From Oscillospiraceae bacterium (GTDB lineage: Bacteria; Bacillota; Clostridia; Oscillospirales; Oscillospiraceae), in NCBI GenBank assembly GCA_024404735.1, contig JAKSPP010000021.1, positions 1 to 15,125 of the forward strand: 15,125 bases of DNA, read 5' to 3'. Position numbers and translations under genes: made by a program. Positions 7,241-14,849 of this stretch are shown piece by piece. Within the stretch, counting starts at the first letter, position 1; each line of letters begins with the position of its first letter. The notes under the pieces were generated by a model. That model saw nothing but the letters and a program-made list of their open reading frames with translations. It had not been told where the DNA came from and ran no database searches.

Positions 7241-9685
7241 TCAGAGGCTGTGCTCAGCTCTTGCAATAACGTCGTTCTGCATGGCCTCGGTCATATCGAC
7301 GAAGTAAGCAGAATATCCGGCGATACGAACAACGAGGTTGTGGTACTCATCGGGGCATTCCTGAGCCTTGCGCATGGTGGCGGAGTCAACAACGTTGTAC
7401 TGGCACTCCATTCCGCCCAGATCAAAGTAGGTCTGAGTAAGATTCTTGAGCTTCTCGTTGCCGGCAGAGCCGCGGAGGGCTGTGGGATGAATCTTAAGGT
7501 TGACGGCCAGACCGTCCATGTAACGGGAGTGGTCAAAGCAGACAGAGGATGTGAATACGCCGGTAGGACCGGTTACGTCGCGTCCCTGTACGGGGCTGCA
7601 AGCATCTGCAATGGGAGTGTATGCCTTGCGTCCGTCGGGGGTGGCCCAGGTCATCTCACCCTGCTGTACGTGGTCGGCAGCGCCGAACATACCGCACTTA
7701 TAAACCTTGCAGCGGGCTGTGGAGTAGGGACGGCTGGTGTTGTAGTAGAAGTCCATAAGATAAGTCATCTGCTCATCTGCATACTTATCGCCGTTACCGT
7801 AATGAGGTACCTGATTGATTATCATCTGCTGGAGGTCCTCATAGCCAACCCAGTCAGCCAGAATAGCATCGAGGTAGGTCTTGGCATCAACAAGCTTCTT
7901 GTCGAATACAAGATACTTAAGAGCAGTCAGGGAGTCGGCAACGGTTGCAAGACCTGTTGCAACACCGCCGTAGGAATTATAGCGTGCACCGCCTGCGGAA
8001 ACGTCCTTGCCCTTTTCCATACAGCCTGCAGTAGAGATGGACAGGTTGGGGAAGGGGAAGAGGCGGGGCTGCTCGTGGCAGGAGTAGTTGTTAACGGTAG
8101 CGGACCAGTCGAGAATCCACTTTCCGAGCTTCTCAAATGCGGCCTTAAGCTCATCGAAGGACTTCATATCCTGCAGGTAGCCGGAGCAGTACTCTGCGGG
8201 AGCCTGCTGTCCGTTCATGGGGTTAATGCCGTTGTTGATGGCCATATCGAGAACTATAGGCCAGTACATACCGTTGTGACCCATGGACATACCGTTGGGT
8301 GCGGGGTAATCGGTACCGGAGCCGACGATTTCCTGACATCCGATGATGGAGAAGTCGCGTGCATCCTCAAGAGAGAAGCCGAGTTCACGCATAACACCGG
8401 GGATAATAATCTCTTCGTTCTGGAAAAGGGGAAGACCGCCGATGCGCTTTGTGGTTTCAAGGGCGCATTCCCACATTTCAGCAGGAGTGTTCTTGCTTAC
8501 ACGGAGAGAGATGGTGGGGTCGTGGAGCTTAAGACGGGTAATGGTTTCGAGAACCATGAAGGAAACGGGGTTGGTTCCGTCCTCGCCGGTGATGGGGTCG
8601 CAGCCGCCGATGGTGGTGTGCTGGTAGGTGTTGCCGACACCGGTGGTCTGAGCGCGCTTTCCGAGACCGCCGCCGTAGAAGAGGTTAAGCTTAAGGAAGA
8701 AGGCGTCAACCAGCTCCTGAGCATAATCAAGAGTGATGGTTCCCTTTTCGAGGTCGCTCTTCAGGAACGGCCAGGTGTACATATCGAAACGACCCATGGA
8801 GGTTACGCCGGGGTCATTGTCAACCTTGAGGAAAACATTGTAAATCATGGTCTGCTGGCAGGCCTCCCAGAAGGTACGGGCGGGCTCTGTTGCAATCCAG
8901 TCGAGGCCCTCTGCCATCTTGAGAAGCTCGGCCTTTCTCTCGGGAGAGGCGCTCTCTGCCTTTTCACGGGCAAGAGCAGCGTAGCGGCGGGTCAGGGTGA
9001 TAGCACCGTCGCAGGCCAGAGTTGCGGCCTTGTAGAAGAGGTACTTATCCATATCATCGCCCTGAATATTACCCTTGCGGGCATCCATCCAGTCCTGAGC
9101 CTGCTTGCGGATTTTTCCGTAGCCGTCACGGATGATGTTCTGGAAACCGGGAGTAAGATGACCGGGGTTGAGAAGAAGTCCCCAGAAGTCCTCACGGCCG
9201 AAGGTAGTTGCAAGAAGCTTTGTTACTTCCTCTGCACCGTCGGGCATCCAGTCGGGGGCGGGACCCTCGTGCTTGGAGCGCATTTTGTTTGCCAGAGCAC
9301 GGAGCTCTTTAAGGTCATCGGGATGAATTGCCATCTTCTGCTTTGCATAGTAGGGGTCATCCAGAGGAGCATGATGGAGGCCGTCCTCACCGATGGGCCA
9401 GGTGTTTTCGATGTCGCAGCTGAGCCAGAACATACCTCTGGCGGCACCCCAGTACTTTCCGCCCATATCGCCGACGAAGTACTCATCATCGCCGATGTTG
9501 ATGGGCATATTGGAAATAACATAGAGAGATACTGCTGCCTTCTTTACTACAGGGGGATAGTTGCGGTAGAGCTCGGTTGCTTCATAGTGAAGACGGTCAA
9601 CTTCACTGTCGGCAATCATAAGGCGGTCACGAACCTTATCGCGCATTCTTGCAATGCGGTCGGAAATCGGTCTGAATTCGTACAT
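7241..9685 (-). CDS. Glycyl radical enzyme (PFL-like superfamily), substrate unknown
   Basis: Oxygen-sensitive radical enzyme. A backbone glycyl radical, set by a radical SAM activase, makes a thiyl radical that attacks the substrate. The 814-aa protein has the PFL-type domain (about 1-680) and the C-terminal glycine-radical domain with RIAGYSAYFVDM (787-798; radical Gly790). The thiyl cysteine is Cys450 in IIGCQEIVGSGTDYPAP, with Glu452 two residues on. This Cys-x-Glu layout is that of glycyl radical eliminases and arylacetate decarboxylases, not the Cys-Cys of pyruvate formate-lyase or the fumarate-adding enzymes. The usual dehydratase loop GCVEP is replaced by GCQEI, so I do not assign a substrate. 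No activase gene lies in the window. The gene has AGGAGA 5 nt before ATG, tandem stops (TGA TAA), a near-consensus promoter, and no TTA, CTA or TCA codon, all suggesting strong single-gene expression. Confidence 0.93.
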   Translation of the reverse strand: MYEFRPISDRIARMRDKVRDRLMIADSEVDRLHYEATELYRNYPPVVKKAAVSLYVISNMPINIGDDEYFVGDMGGKYWGAARGMFWLSCDIENTWPIGEDGLHHAPLDDPYYAKQKMAIHPDDLKELRALANKMRSKHEGPAPDWMPDGAEEVTKLLATTFGREDFWGLLLNPGHLTPGFQNIIRDGYGKIRKQAQDWMDARKGNIQGDDMDKYLFYKAATLACDGAITLTRRYAALAREKAESASPERKAELLKMAEGLDWIATEPARTFWEACQQTMIYNVFLKVDNDPGVTSMGRFDMYTWPFLKSDLEKGTITLDYAQELVDAFFLKLNLFYGGGLGKRAQTTGVGNTYQHTTIGGCDPITGEDGTNPVSFMVLETITRLKLHDPTISLRVSKNTPAEMWECALETTKRIGGLPLFQNEEIIIPGVMRELGFSLEDARDFSIIGCQEIVGSGTDYPAPNGMSMGHNGMYWPIVLDMAINNGINPMNGQQAPAEYCSGYLQDMKSFDELKAAFEKLGKWILDWSATVNNYSCHEQPRLFPFPNLSISTAGCMEKGKDVSAGGARYNSYGGVATGLATVADSLTALKYLVFDKKLVDAKTYLDAILADWVGYEDLQQMIINQVPHYGNGDKYADEQMTYLMDFYYNTSRPYSTARCKVYKCGMFGAADHVQQGEMTWATPDGRKAYTPIADACSPVQGRDVTGPTGVFTSSVCFDHSRYMDGLAVNLKIHPTALRGSAGNEKLKNLTQTYFDLGGMECQYNVVDSATMRKAQECPDEYHNLVVRIAGYSAYFVDMTEAMQNDVIARAEHSL

Positions 9686-9744
9686 AAGACTCTCCTAAAA
9701 ATAAAAATTCATTGTATTTGTTGTTGTTTGGCTCAATACCTTTA

Positions 9745-9773
9745 ATTATATAGCAATCCCGGGGAATATGCAA
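9745..9773 (-). promoter_or_regulatory. Sigma-A type promoter of the glycyl radical enzyme gene
   Basis: Minus strand: -35 TTGCAT (9768-9773), 17-nt spacer, perfect -10 TATAAT (9745-9750). The leader to the ATG is about 55 nt. The spacer holds a near-palindrome, AATCCCGGGGAAT on the plus strand, and an 11-bp inverted repeat (9703-9713 and 9773-9783) brackets the promoter. Either could be a regulator site, but neither is a recognised operator. Confidence 0.8.
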
Positions 9774-9832
9774 ATGAATTTTTCCCTTAAGCTACGTTTT
9801 TCAAAAAAGGCGAACCTATCGGGTATGAATAA

Positions 9833-9862
9833 TTCCCCGTTTACAGCCGTGTAAACGGGGAA
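9833..9862 (-). terminator. Hairpin terminator of the MATE gene
   Basis: A perfect 12-bp stem TTCCCCGTTTAC/GTAAACGGGGAA with a 6-nt loop, 30 nt after the MATE stop codon. The following T stretch on the minus strand (TTATTCAT) is short, so termination may be partial. A smaller hairpin TAAGCC-TGA-GGCTTA (9877-9891) sits directly after the stop codon. Confidence 0.7.
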
Positions 9863-9891
9863 GGGTAGTTACGGTGTAAGCCTGAGGCTTA

Positions 9892-11238
9892 TCAGTGGGC
9901 AATCATTGAGTTCTTTTCCCACTTGCCGCTGAAATAGTAAATCCAGGTTATGATAAAACCAACGCCGAAGCCGAACAGTCCGTTCCACCATATGATTGAC
10001 AGACCGAACAGTGCACTGTATCTGAGGGCATAAGTGACAACTACGCGGGTTGCAAGGACGGCAACTGCAATAATAGCGGGGGGAAGACCATGGTTTGAAC
10101 CCTGAAATACTCCGAATACGGGGAAATATGCATTCAGAAGAAGATTTGTGAATGCCGTTGTGTGCAGATGGCGAATACACAGGGCTGCCGCATCTTCCTC
10201 AAGTCCGAAGAGCTGGATAAGGCCACCGGAGAAAAGTCTTATACAGGCCGAAATAATAAGGGTGACACCGAGAGACATTACAAATGTCTGCCACAGGCCT
10301 TTTCGTACGCGGTCAATTCTTCCTGCGCCGATGTTCTGTCCTGTGTAGGTTGCAAGAGTTGTCTGGAAGGCGTTTCCGGGGAGATTGAGATACATCTCTA
10401 TTCTCATTGCAACGGTATATGATGCCGTCATTGTTTCGCCGAAGTCATTAACGGCGCGCTGAATGAAGGCAAGACCGATGGAAACAACGGCAGTCTGCAG
10501 TGAGATAGGGAAGCCGATTTTAAGAGTCTGCTTTGCAATCAGTCCGGACCAGGTGTACTCCTTAAGCCTGAAGCGGAAAATGGGGTACTTTTTGGTCATG
10601 TAGATATATGCGGCCGCAGCGGCTGCAATCTGCGAAATTACGGTTGCAATTGCGGTGCCCGCAACACCCCAGCGGAAAACGGCAACAAACAGAATGTCGA
10701 GAACTACATTTACAACGGCGGATATAAGAAGAAAATAGAGGGTTGCGGCACTGTCTCCCACCGCTCGCAGAAGCGATGCGAAAATATTATACGCAAACTG
10801 GAAAACCATACCTGCCGAGAAAATGAGGAAGTATGTCATTGACATATCCAGAATGACGGAGGGAACATTAATAAAATAAATGAATGCAGGGCGTGCCAGT
10901 GCCATGGCAAGAATTGTGCAGACAATACCCATGCCCAGAAGCATAAGTATTCCGGTGGAGGCCGAACGGCGAACGCCCTCCATATCCTTGGCGCCGTAAC
11001 GCTGCGAAACAATTACTCCGGCTCCGGCAGAGAAGCCGAGAGCAATGGATAGAAACAGAAATGAAAACGTTCCTGTTGTTCCGACGGCCGCCAGTGCAGA
11101 TTGTCCCGCATAGTTGCCTGCAATGATTGTATCAACCGTGTTGTACATCTGCTGCAGAAGAGCACCTGCCAGAACAGGCATGGCAAAGCGCAGAGTATGC
11201 TTCCATGGCGCCCCTTCAGTCATTCTGAGTTCTTTCAT
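9892..11238 (-). CDS. MATE family multidrug/solute exporter
   Basis: Twelve-helix membrane antiporter of the multidrug and toxin extrusion family, exporting organic compounds using an ion gradient. The 448-aa length is typical. The N-terminus MTEGAPWKHTLRFAMPVLAG then LLQQMYNTVDTIIAGNYAG (about 6-45) is the classic MATE first half, with the conserved VDTIIAG and ALAAVGTTG. The second half repeats the pattern with PISLQTAVVSIGLAF and AMRIEMYLNLPGNAF. A short charged C-terminus (GKWEKNSMIAH) follows the last helix. I kept the first ATG. The AAGGAA site is about 12 nt upstream of it, and Met6, which begins the family's usual MTEG, is a fair alternative start. It has its own promoter and terminator, so a link to the flanking redox enzymes is possible but not shown. 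The substrate cannot be told from sequence. Confidence 0.92.
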   Translation of the reverse strand: MKELRMTEGAPWKHTLRFAMPVLAGALLQQMYNTVDTIIAGNYAGQSALAAVGTTGTFSFLFLSIALGFSAGAGVIVSQRYGAKDMEGVRRSASTGILMLLGMGIVCTILAMALARPAFIYFINVPSVILDMSMTYFLIFSAGMVFQFAYNIFASLLRAVGDSAATLYFLLISAVVNVVLDILFVAVFRWGVAGTAIATVISQIAAAAAAYIYMTKKYPIFRFRLKEYTWSGLIAKQTLKIGFPISLQTAVVSIGLAFIQRAVNDFGETMTASYTVAMRIEMYLNLPGNAFQTTLATYTGQNIGAGRIDRVRKGLWQTFVMSLGVTLIISACIRLFSGGLIQLFGLEEDAAALCIRHLHTTAFTNLLLNAYFPVFGVFQGSNHGLPPAIIAVAVLATRVVVTYALRYSALFGLSIIWWNGLFGFGVGFIITWIYYFSGKWEKNSMIAH

Positions 11239-11271
11239 TGAATGTAAGAGTTCCTTTCGATTTTTGAAATC

Positions 11272-11300
11272 ATTCTATCATATTATTCTAAATTAAACAA
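11272..11300 (-). promoter_or_regulatory. Promoter of the MATE gene
   Basis: Minus strand: -35 TTGTTT (11295-11300), 17-nt spacer, -10 TAGAAT (11272-11277). The leader to the first ATG is about 30 nt and contains AAGGAA. Confidence 0.6.
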
Positions 11301-11361
11301 TGAATTAATGCTTAAAATGTAAAATATTGCCGAAAATCATAAAAGGCATTATTCATAAACA

Positions 11362-11401
11362 ACCGGCACCGGTTCTCTGTATAATGAGAAACGGTGCCGG
11401 T
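11362..11401 (-). terminator. Hairpin terminator of the ene-reductase gene
   Basis: Perfect 10-bp outer arms ACCGGCACCG/CGGTGCCGGT, then one mismatch and a 5-bp inner stem TTCTC/GAGAA around an 8-nt loop, 15 nt after the stop codon. The minus-strand tail (TTGTTTATG) is only modestly T-rich. Confidence 0.65.
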
Positions 11402-11415
11402 ATTCTGTCATAAGT

Positions 11416-13401
11416 TTATATATTCAGTGCCGCATTAAAGCCCTCGTGGATGGCGTCGCCGATGTTCCTCGGCTTTTTGCAGTCGCCTATTACAGTGCAG
11501 GAGCTTTCGGGGGCAAGGCGGCGAATGGTGTCAATAAGTTCTCTGTTTGGCTCCATTCCGATTCCGTAAAGAACGTTATCGCAGGGGTAGAACTCTCTTT
11601 CACCGTTTTCGTTTTCATAAACAAGGCCATCGGCCCTGATTTCAACGGCTTTGCAGGAATTTTTAACTTCTCCGCTCGCTGAAGTAAGCATCTCGTAAAG
11701 AGCGCCGTGCATAGTCATCTGAAGGGGTGTGGCAGAGCGCTTGAACACAGTAACGCTCTTGCCCTCCCTTGCAAGTGCAACCGCTGCCTCAAGTGCAACG
11801 TAGCTGCCTCCTATAACGGCAACTGTCTTGCCCGCCTCTCTCTTTCCGCTGAGACAGTCGGCGGCCCAGAAGGCATTTTCTCTGTCTGCACCGGGAACAT
11901 CCGGTACTCTCGGAACAGCGCCCTGGGCAATGATGATTCCGTCGGGCTTAAGTGCGCTGATTTCCTCGGGGGTTGGGGCCTTTCCGCAGATAAGCTCGGC
12001 TCCGCTTTTCTCAAAAGCCTTCAGCATATAGTCGCAGTAGGCCTGCATTTCGTTCTTGAGACCCTTTGCTCCGCAGGAAAGAAGATTTCCTCCGGGCTGC
12101 TTTTCCTTTTCGAAAACAACAACCTCGTGTCCGCGCTCCCTTGCTGTTATTGCCGCCTGCATTCCGCCGGGGCCGGCTCCTATGATAACGATTTTTTTGG
12201 ACTGAGGTGCTTTGAAAACATCTCCTGCACAGAGCTCTCTTTCTCTTCCCAGCTTGGGGTTCATTCCGCAGGCAAGGGTGGCTCTTCCTCTCATCCTGTC
12301 CGTGCACCAGCCACAGCGTGAGCAGGGGCGGATGCTTTCACCTTCATTGTGGGCAGCTTTTCGCAGCATATCCGGGTCGGACATCAGAGGCCTTCCGAAT
12401 GCAACAAAGTCTGCATATCCCTCGGAGAGAATTTTTTCCGCGTTCTGAATGTTTGAAATACCGGCAACGGTTGTGATTTTACATTTCTTGATGATTTTTT
12501 TGAGCTCGGCTGCATACCTTACATTTATCATCTGTCCCTGATATGCCCCCGGGAACCAGTATTTGAAGTATGCGAGAATGGAGTGGGTACCTGCGGATAT
12601 ATTCATTATATCTATTGCGCCCTGGTCCTCGTACATACGGAGCATACGCTTTGTTTCTTCAAAGTGCATGCCTTCGGGATGAATTTCATCTGCGGAAAAG
12701 CGCATTTCAATGACGAAATCTTCACCGCATTTTTTCCTTACAGCCTCTGCAATTTCCATGCCGAAGCGGGCGCGGTTTTCGGTTGAGCCTCCGTATTCAT
12801 CGGTTCTTTTATTGAAGATGGGGCTTGAAAACTGCCCTATAAGGTTTGTATGTCCGCCATGGAGCATGCACATCTTAAAGCCTGCTCTCTTAAGTCTGTA
12901 GGCTCCGTCAACATACATCTGCTGGATTTCCTTGATTCTCTCTCTGCTCATTTCAAGAGAGGGGATTGGCTCACTGCCCCTCAGACGGGCGTTTGTCATC
13001 TCACGCTCCATAATAATGGGGGAGGGACCCTCGGGATTAACCCAGTTGTTGTATTCGGGCATTGCATCAAGTCCGGAGTGATTGACCTCGGCGGAAACGA
13101 TGCAGCCGTAGCTGTCGCCCATATCCGCAAATCTTGAAAGGCCGGGTATGTAGTCATCCGTATCAAGACCAACCTGTCGGGGCTCATCCTGAGAACGGGC
13201 GAGCTCAACAGAGCAGTTTCCGAGAGTGACGATGGCCGTTCCGCCTCTGCAGACAGGCCTGAAAAAGTCAATAAAGCCGTCTGTAATATATCCCTCCTTT
13301 GAGGGGTAATTGGGGGATACGGGGGCCATTTCGATACGGTTTTTATATTCAAGACCTCTTATCTCAAGGGGTGTGAAAACATTTTTATATATGCTTGCCA
13401 T
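11416..13401 (-). CDS. FMN/[4Fe-4S]/FAD ene-reductase, FadH/BaiCD/TMADH-like
   Basis: Cytoplasmic flavoenzyme of the 2,4-dienoyl-CoA reductase family, which usually reduces an activated C=C bond with NAD(P)H. The 661-aa protein has three parts. The first is an Old Yellow Enzyme TIM barrel (about 5-345) with PLEIRGLEYKNRIEMAPVS at the start, HGGHTNLIGQFSSP (181-194) and DEYGGSTENR (201-210). The second is a [4Fe-4S] site at C360, C363, C366 and C378. The third is a pyridine-nucleotide oxidoreductase module with GAGPGG (408-413) and GGS (531-533). The cluster spacing CxxCxxC-x11-C is nearer to trimethylamine dehydrogenase than to FadH (CxxCxxxC). Clostridial relatives include the bile-acid enzymes BaiCD/BaiH, but the substrate here is unknown. 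Asn186 stands where relatives often have the catalytic Tyr of HGxxGYL. A strong AGGAGG lies 5 nt before the ATG. Confidence 0.92.
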   Translation of the reverse strand: MASIYKNVFTPLEIRGLEYKNRIEMAPVSPNYPSKEGYITDGFIDFFRPVCRGGTAIVTLGNCSVELARSQDEPRQVGLDTDDYIPGLSRFADMGDSYGCIVSAEVNHSGLDAMPEYNNWVNPEGPSPIIMEREMTNARLRGSEPIPSLEMSRERIKEIQQMYVDGAYRLKRAGFKMCMLHGGHTNLIGQFSSPIFNKRTDEYGGSTENRARFGMEIAEAVRKKCGEDFVIEMRFSADEIHPEGMHFEETKRMLRMYEDQGAIDIMNISAGTHSILAYFKYWFPGAYQGQMINVRYAAELKKIIKKCKITTVAGISNIQNAEKILSEGYADFVAFGRPLMSDPDMLRKAAHNEGESIRPCSRCGWCTDRMRGRATLACGMNPKLGRERELCAGDVFKAPQSKKIVIIGAGPGGMQAAITARERGHEVVVFEKEKQPGGNLLSCGAKGLKNEMQAYCDYMLKAFEKSGAELICGKAPTPEEISALKPDGIIIAQGAVPRVPDVPGADRENAFWAADCLSGKREAGKTVAVIGGSYVALEAAVALAREGKSVTVFKRSATPLQMTMHGALYEMLTSASGEVKNSCKAVEIRADGLVYENENGEREFYPCDNVLYGIGMEPNRELIDTIRRLAPESSCTVIGDCKKPRNIGDAIHEGFNAALNI

Positions 13402-13437
13402 ACTCTCCTCCTGTAAGCGATGAAAAGATATATTCGA

Positions 13438-13466
13438 ATAATATCATAATTGAGTAAACAATACAA
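13438..13466 (-). promoter_or_regulatory. Promoter of the ene-reductase gene
   Basis: Minus strand: -35 TTGTAT (13461-13466), 17-nt spacer, -10 TATTAT (13438-13443). The near-palindrome GATAT-ATTCGAAT-A-ATATC (13427-13445) covers the -10 and the expected start site and could be an operator. Confidence 0.65.
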
Positions 13467-13499
13467 GTGTCCGAAGGCAGAGATGAACATTAAATTGAA

Positions 13500-13540
13500 A
13501 TTCCCGCTGTCCTCCGCAAATGCGAAGGTCCGGCGGGAAT
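13500..13540 (-). terminator. Hairpin terminator after the coiled-coil gene
   Basis: Arms ATTCCCGC and GCGGGAAT (8 bp) enclose a further imperfect stem (CCTCCGC/GCGAAGG). It lies 18 nt after the stop codon and is followed on the minus strand by TTTCAATTT. It marks the end of the Tad-side operon. Confidence 0.65.
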
Positions 13541-13557
13541 CTGACCGCATGCTCTTT

Positions 13558-14493
13558 TCATTTTGCCGTTGCGTCGAAGGTCTCTCTCCAGCTTACGGCT
13601 ATTTCGGAAACCTCTTTTAGCTTTTCGTCAAGAAGCTCACTCATTTTTCTGTTAAGGCTTGTCAGCATAATAATTTTGTTTGCCGATATGTCCTTTTCTT
13701 CCTGAAGCAAATCCTCAAGCTCTGCAATGCGCAGGCTCTTTTTTCTCTTTTCCTCATTAAGACGGGAGATTTCCGATTTCAGATCGTCAAGCATGCTCTT
13801 GGCGGCATCAATCTCCGCTCTGGACTTTGCGCCGGCATTTTCCTTCCGAAGCTTCTCAAGCTCGGCCTGCAGCTCGGAAAATTCATCCGGGTCGGGTGCT
13901 TTGGAAAGCTGCTCCTTCAGTATCCGAAGCTCCTCTGAATATCCGCTGCCGGAGGCCTCTGCGTTTTTAACGGCCTCGGCGGCCGCTGCCTCCGCTGCGG
14001 AAAGCTTCTGCTTCATTGCCTCTATGTCTGCAGCTCTGGGTGCCTCGAGAAGCTGCTTTTTAAGAGAAGCTATTTCTCTTTCAGATTCCTCAGCCTGCTT
14101 TTTAAGAGCTTCCTTCTCGCTGCTTTCGATTCTGGAAAGCTGCTCTGCTGCTTCAATTGTGTCACGGGCATCCAGAAGCTGTTTTTCAAGTGTAGCTATT
14201 TTTTCGTTAAGCTCCTTCTCCGCAAGACGAAGGCCGGAAAGCTCCTCGGTGCTGCTTTGAGCCTCGGCATCGTTCTTTTCTCTGTCCGCAAGCTCCTTCT
14301 GAAGCTCACGCAGTCTTTTTTTGAGGCTCTCGTTTTCGGAAAGAAGCTCCTCATTTCGCTGTTCCAGTTCCCGATTGCTCGATGTAAGCTCGGAGAAAAC
14401 CTCGTTTACTCTTTTCTTGTCATAGCCCTGAAAAACCGTCTTAAAGCTCTCAACACTTTCAACTTCGTTTCGCAGATTGTCCAGCTCGTTCAT
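13558..14493 (-). CDS. DivIVA-like coiled-coil protein
   Basis: A 311-aa soluble protein with no membrane segment. Residues 17-37 (FKTVFQGYDKKRVNEVFSEL and the following T) resemble the N-terminal DivIVA signature, in which F-x-x-x-x-x-GYD-x-x-x-V directs binding to curved or polar membrane. Residues about 38-285 are almost entirely heptad-like, rich in E, K, L, A and S, and predict a long coiled coil with Ala-rich breaks near residue 165. A short C-terminal segment ends WRETFDATAK. Its ATG overlaps the stop of the DUF192 gene by 4 nt (ATGA), and its ribosome site GGAGG lies inside that gene. Its role is unknown. A scaffold or positioning function linked to the Tad apparatus is inferred from the coupling. 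Low-complexity coiled-coil similarity alone would be weak evidence, so the DivIVA label rests on the N-terminal motif. Confidence 0.75.
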   Translation of the reverse strand: MNELDNLRNEVESVESFKTVFQGYDKKRVNEVFSELTSSNRELEQRNEELLSENESLKKRLRELQKELADREKNDAEAQSSTEELSGLRLAEKELNEKIATLEKQLLDARDTIEAAEQLSRIESSEKEALKKQAEESEREIASLKKQLLEAPRAADIEAMKQKLSAAEAAAAEAVKNAEASGSGYSEELRILKEQLSKAPDPDEFSELQAELEKLRKENAGAKSRAEIDAAKSMLDDLKSEISRLNEEKRKKSLRIAELEDLLQEEKDISANKIIMLTSLNRKMSELLDEKLKEVSEIAVSWRETFDATAK

Positions 14494-14834
14494 TTATATA
14501 CTACCTCCAGCTTTTGTCCTTCTCTGATTCCCAGATTTCTTGCCGAGTTTTCGGGAAGCTCTATTACGCGCCTTGCACCCTTTACGGGACTGCATATTTT
14601 TCCCGGTGCAAGGGCCTCCGTTACCTTCAGAACATTATAATCTTTATCCGTGTAAATAACATCGATGCCGCTGCTCATAAAGAAGGTGTGAATGTCATTG
14701 CAGGGCTTTATAAGAAGTCCGCCGAAGGTGCCGACGTCTCTTCCTATCAGACCCCTCAGCCTCAGAAAATAGCTGTCTGCAACGGACAGGGAGCAGAGGC
14801 TTTCTCCGTCCCTTTTCAGTTCGGCTTTTTTCAT
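14490..14834 (-). CDS. DUF192 domain protein
   Basis: A 114-aa protein covering one DUF192 domain, a compact fold of unknown biochemical function. Visible family landmarks are RLRGLIGR (25-32), IHTFFM (48-53) followed by the GIDVIYTD stretch, and the C-terminal VIELPENSARNLGIREGQKLEV. Many family members are exported, but this one starts directly with MKKAELKRDG and shows no signal peptide. It starts 2 nt after the TadC-like stop and overlaps the next gene by 4 nt, so it is translated as part of the Tad-side operon. Such placement beside tad genes suggests a link to pilus or envelope assembly, not demonstrated. Confidence 0.9.
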   Translation of the reverse strand: MKKAELKRDGESLCSLSVADSYFLRLRGLIGRDVGTFGGLLIKPCNDIHTFFMSSGIDVIYTDKDYNVLKVTEALAPGKICSPVKGARRVIELPENSARNLGIREGQKLEVVYK

Positions 14835-14849
14835 TTTCAGCCTCCTCCG
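14835..14849 (-). promoter_or_regulatory. Ribosome binding site of DUF192 inside the TadC-like C-terminus
   Basis: The last codons of the TadC-like gene, GGA GGA GGC TGA, give GGAGGAGG seven bases before the DUF192 ATG. The terminal Gly-Gly-Gly of the upstream protein is therefore also the ribosome binding site of the downstream gene. Confidence 0.75.

Noticed and set aside
7241..9685. Assignment as pyruvate formate-lyase (pflB).
   Set aside because: The active site is Cys-x-Glu, not the adjacent Cys-Cys pair of PFL, and no activase or formate transporter gene is near.
7250..9745. An 831-codon open frame on the plus strand opposite the glycyl radical enzyme.
   Set aside because: It is exactly in codon register with the sense gene, so it stays open simply because TTA, CTA and TCA codons are not used. 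The product is Gly/Val/Cys-rich with no family motif.
7241..13401. Glycyl radical enzyme, MATE and ene-reductase as one operon.
   Set aside because: Each gene has its own promoter with 17-nt spacing and a hairpin downstream, so they look separately transcribed.
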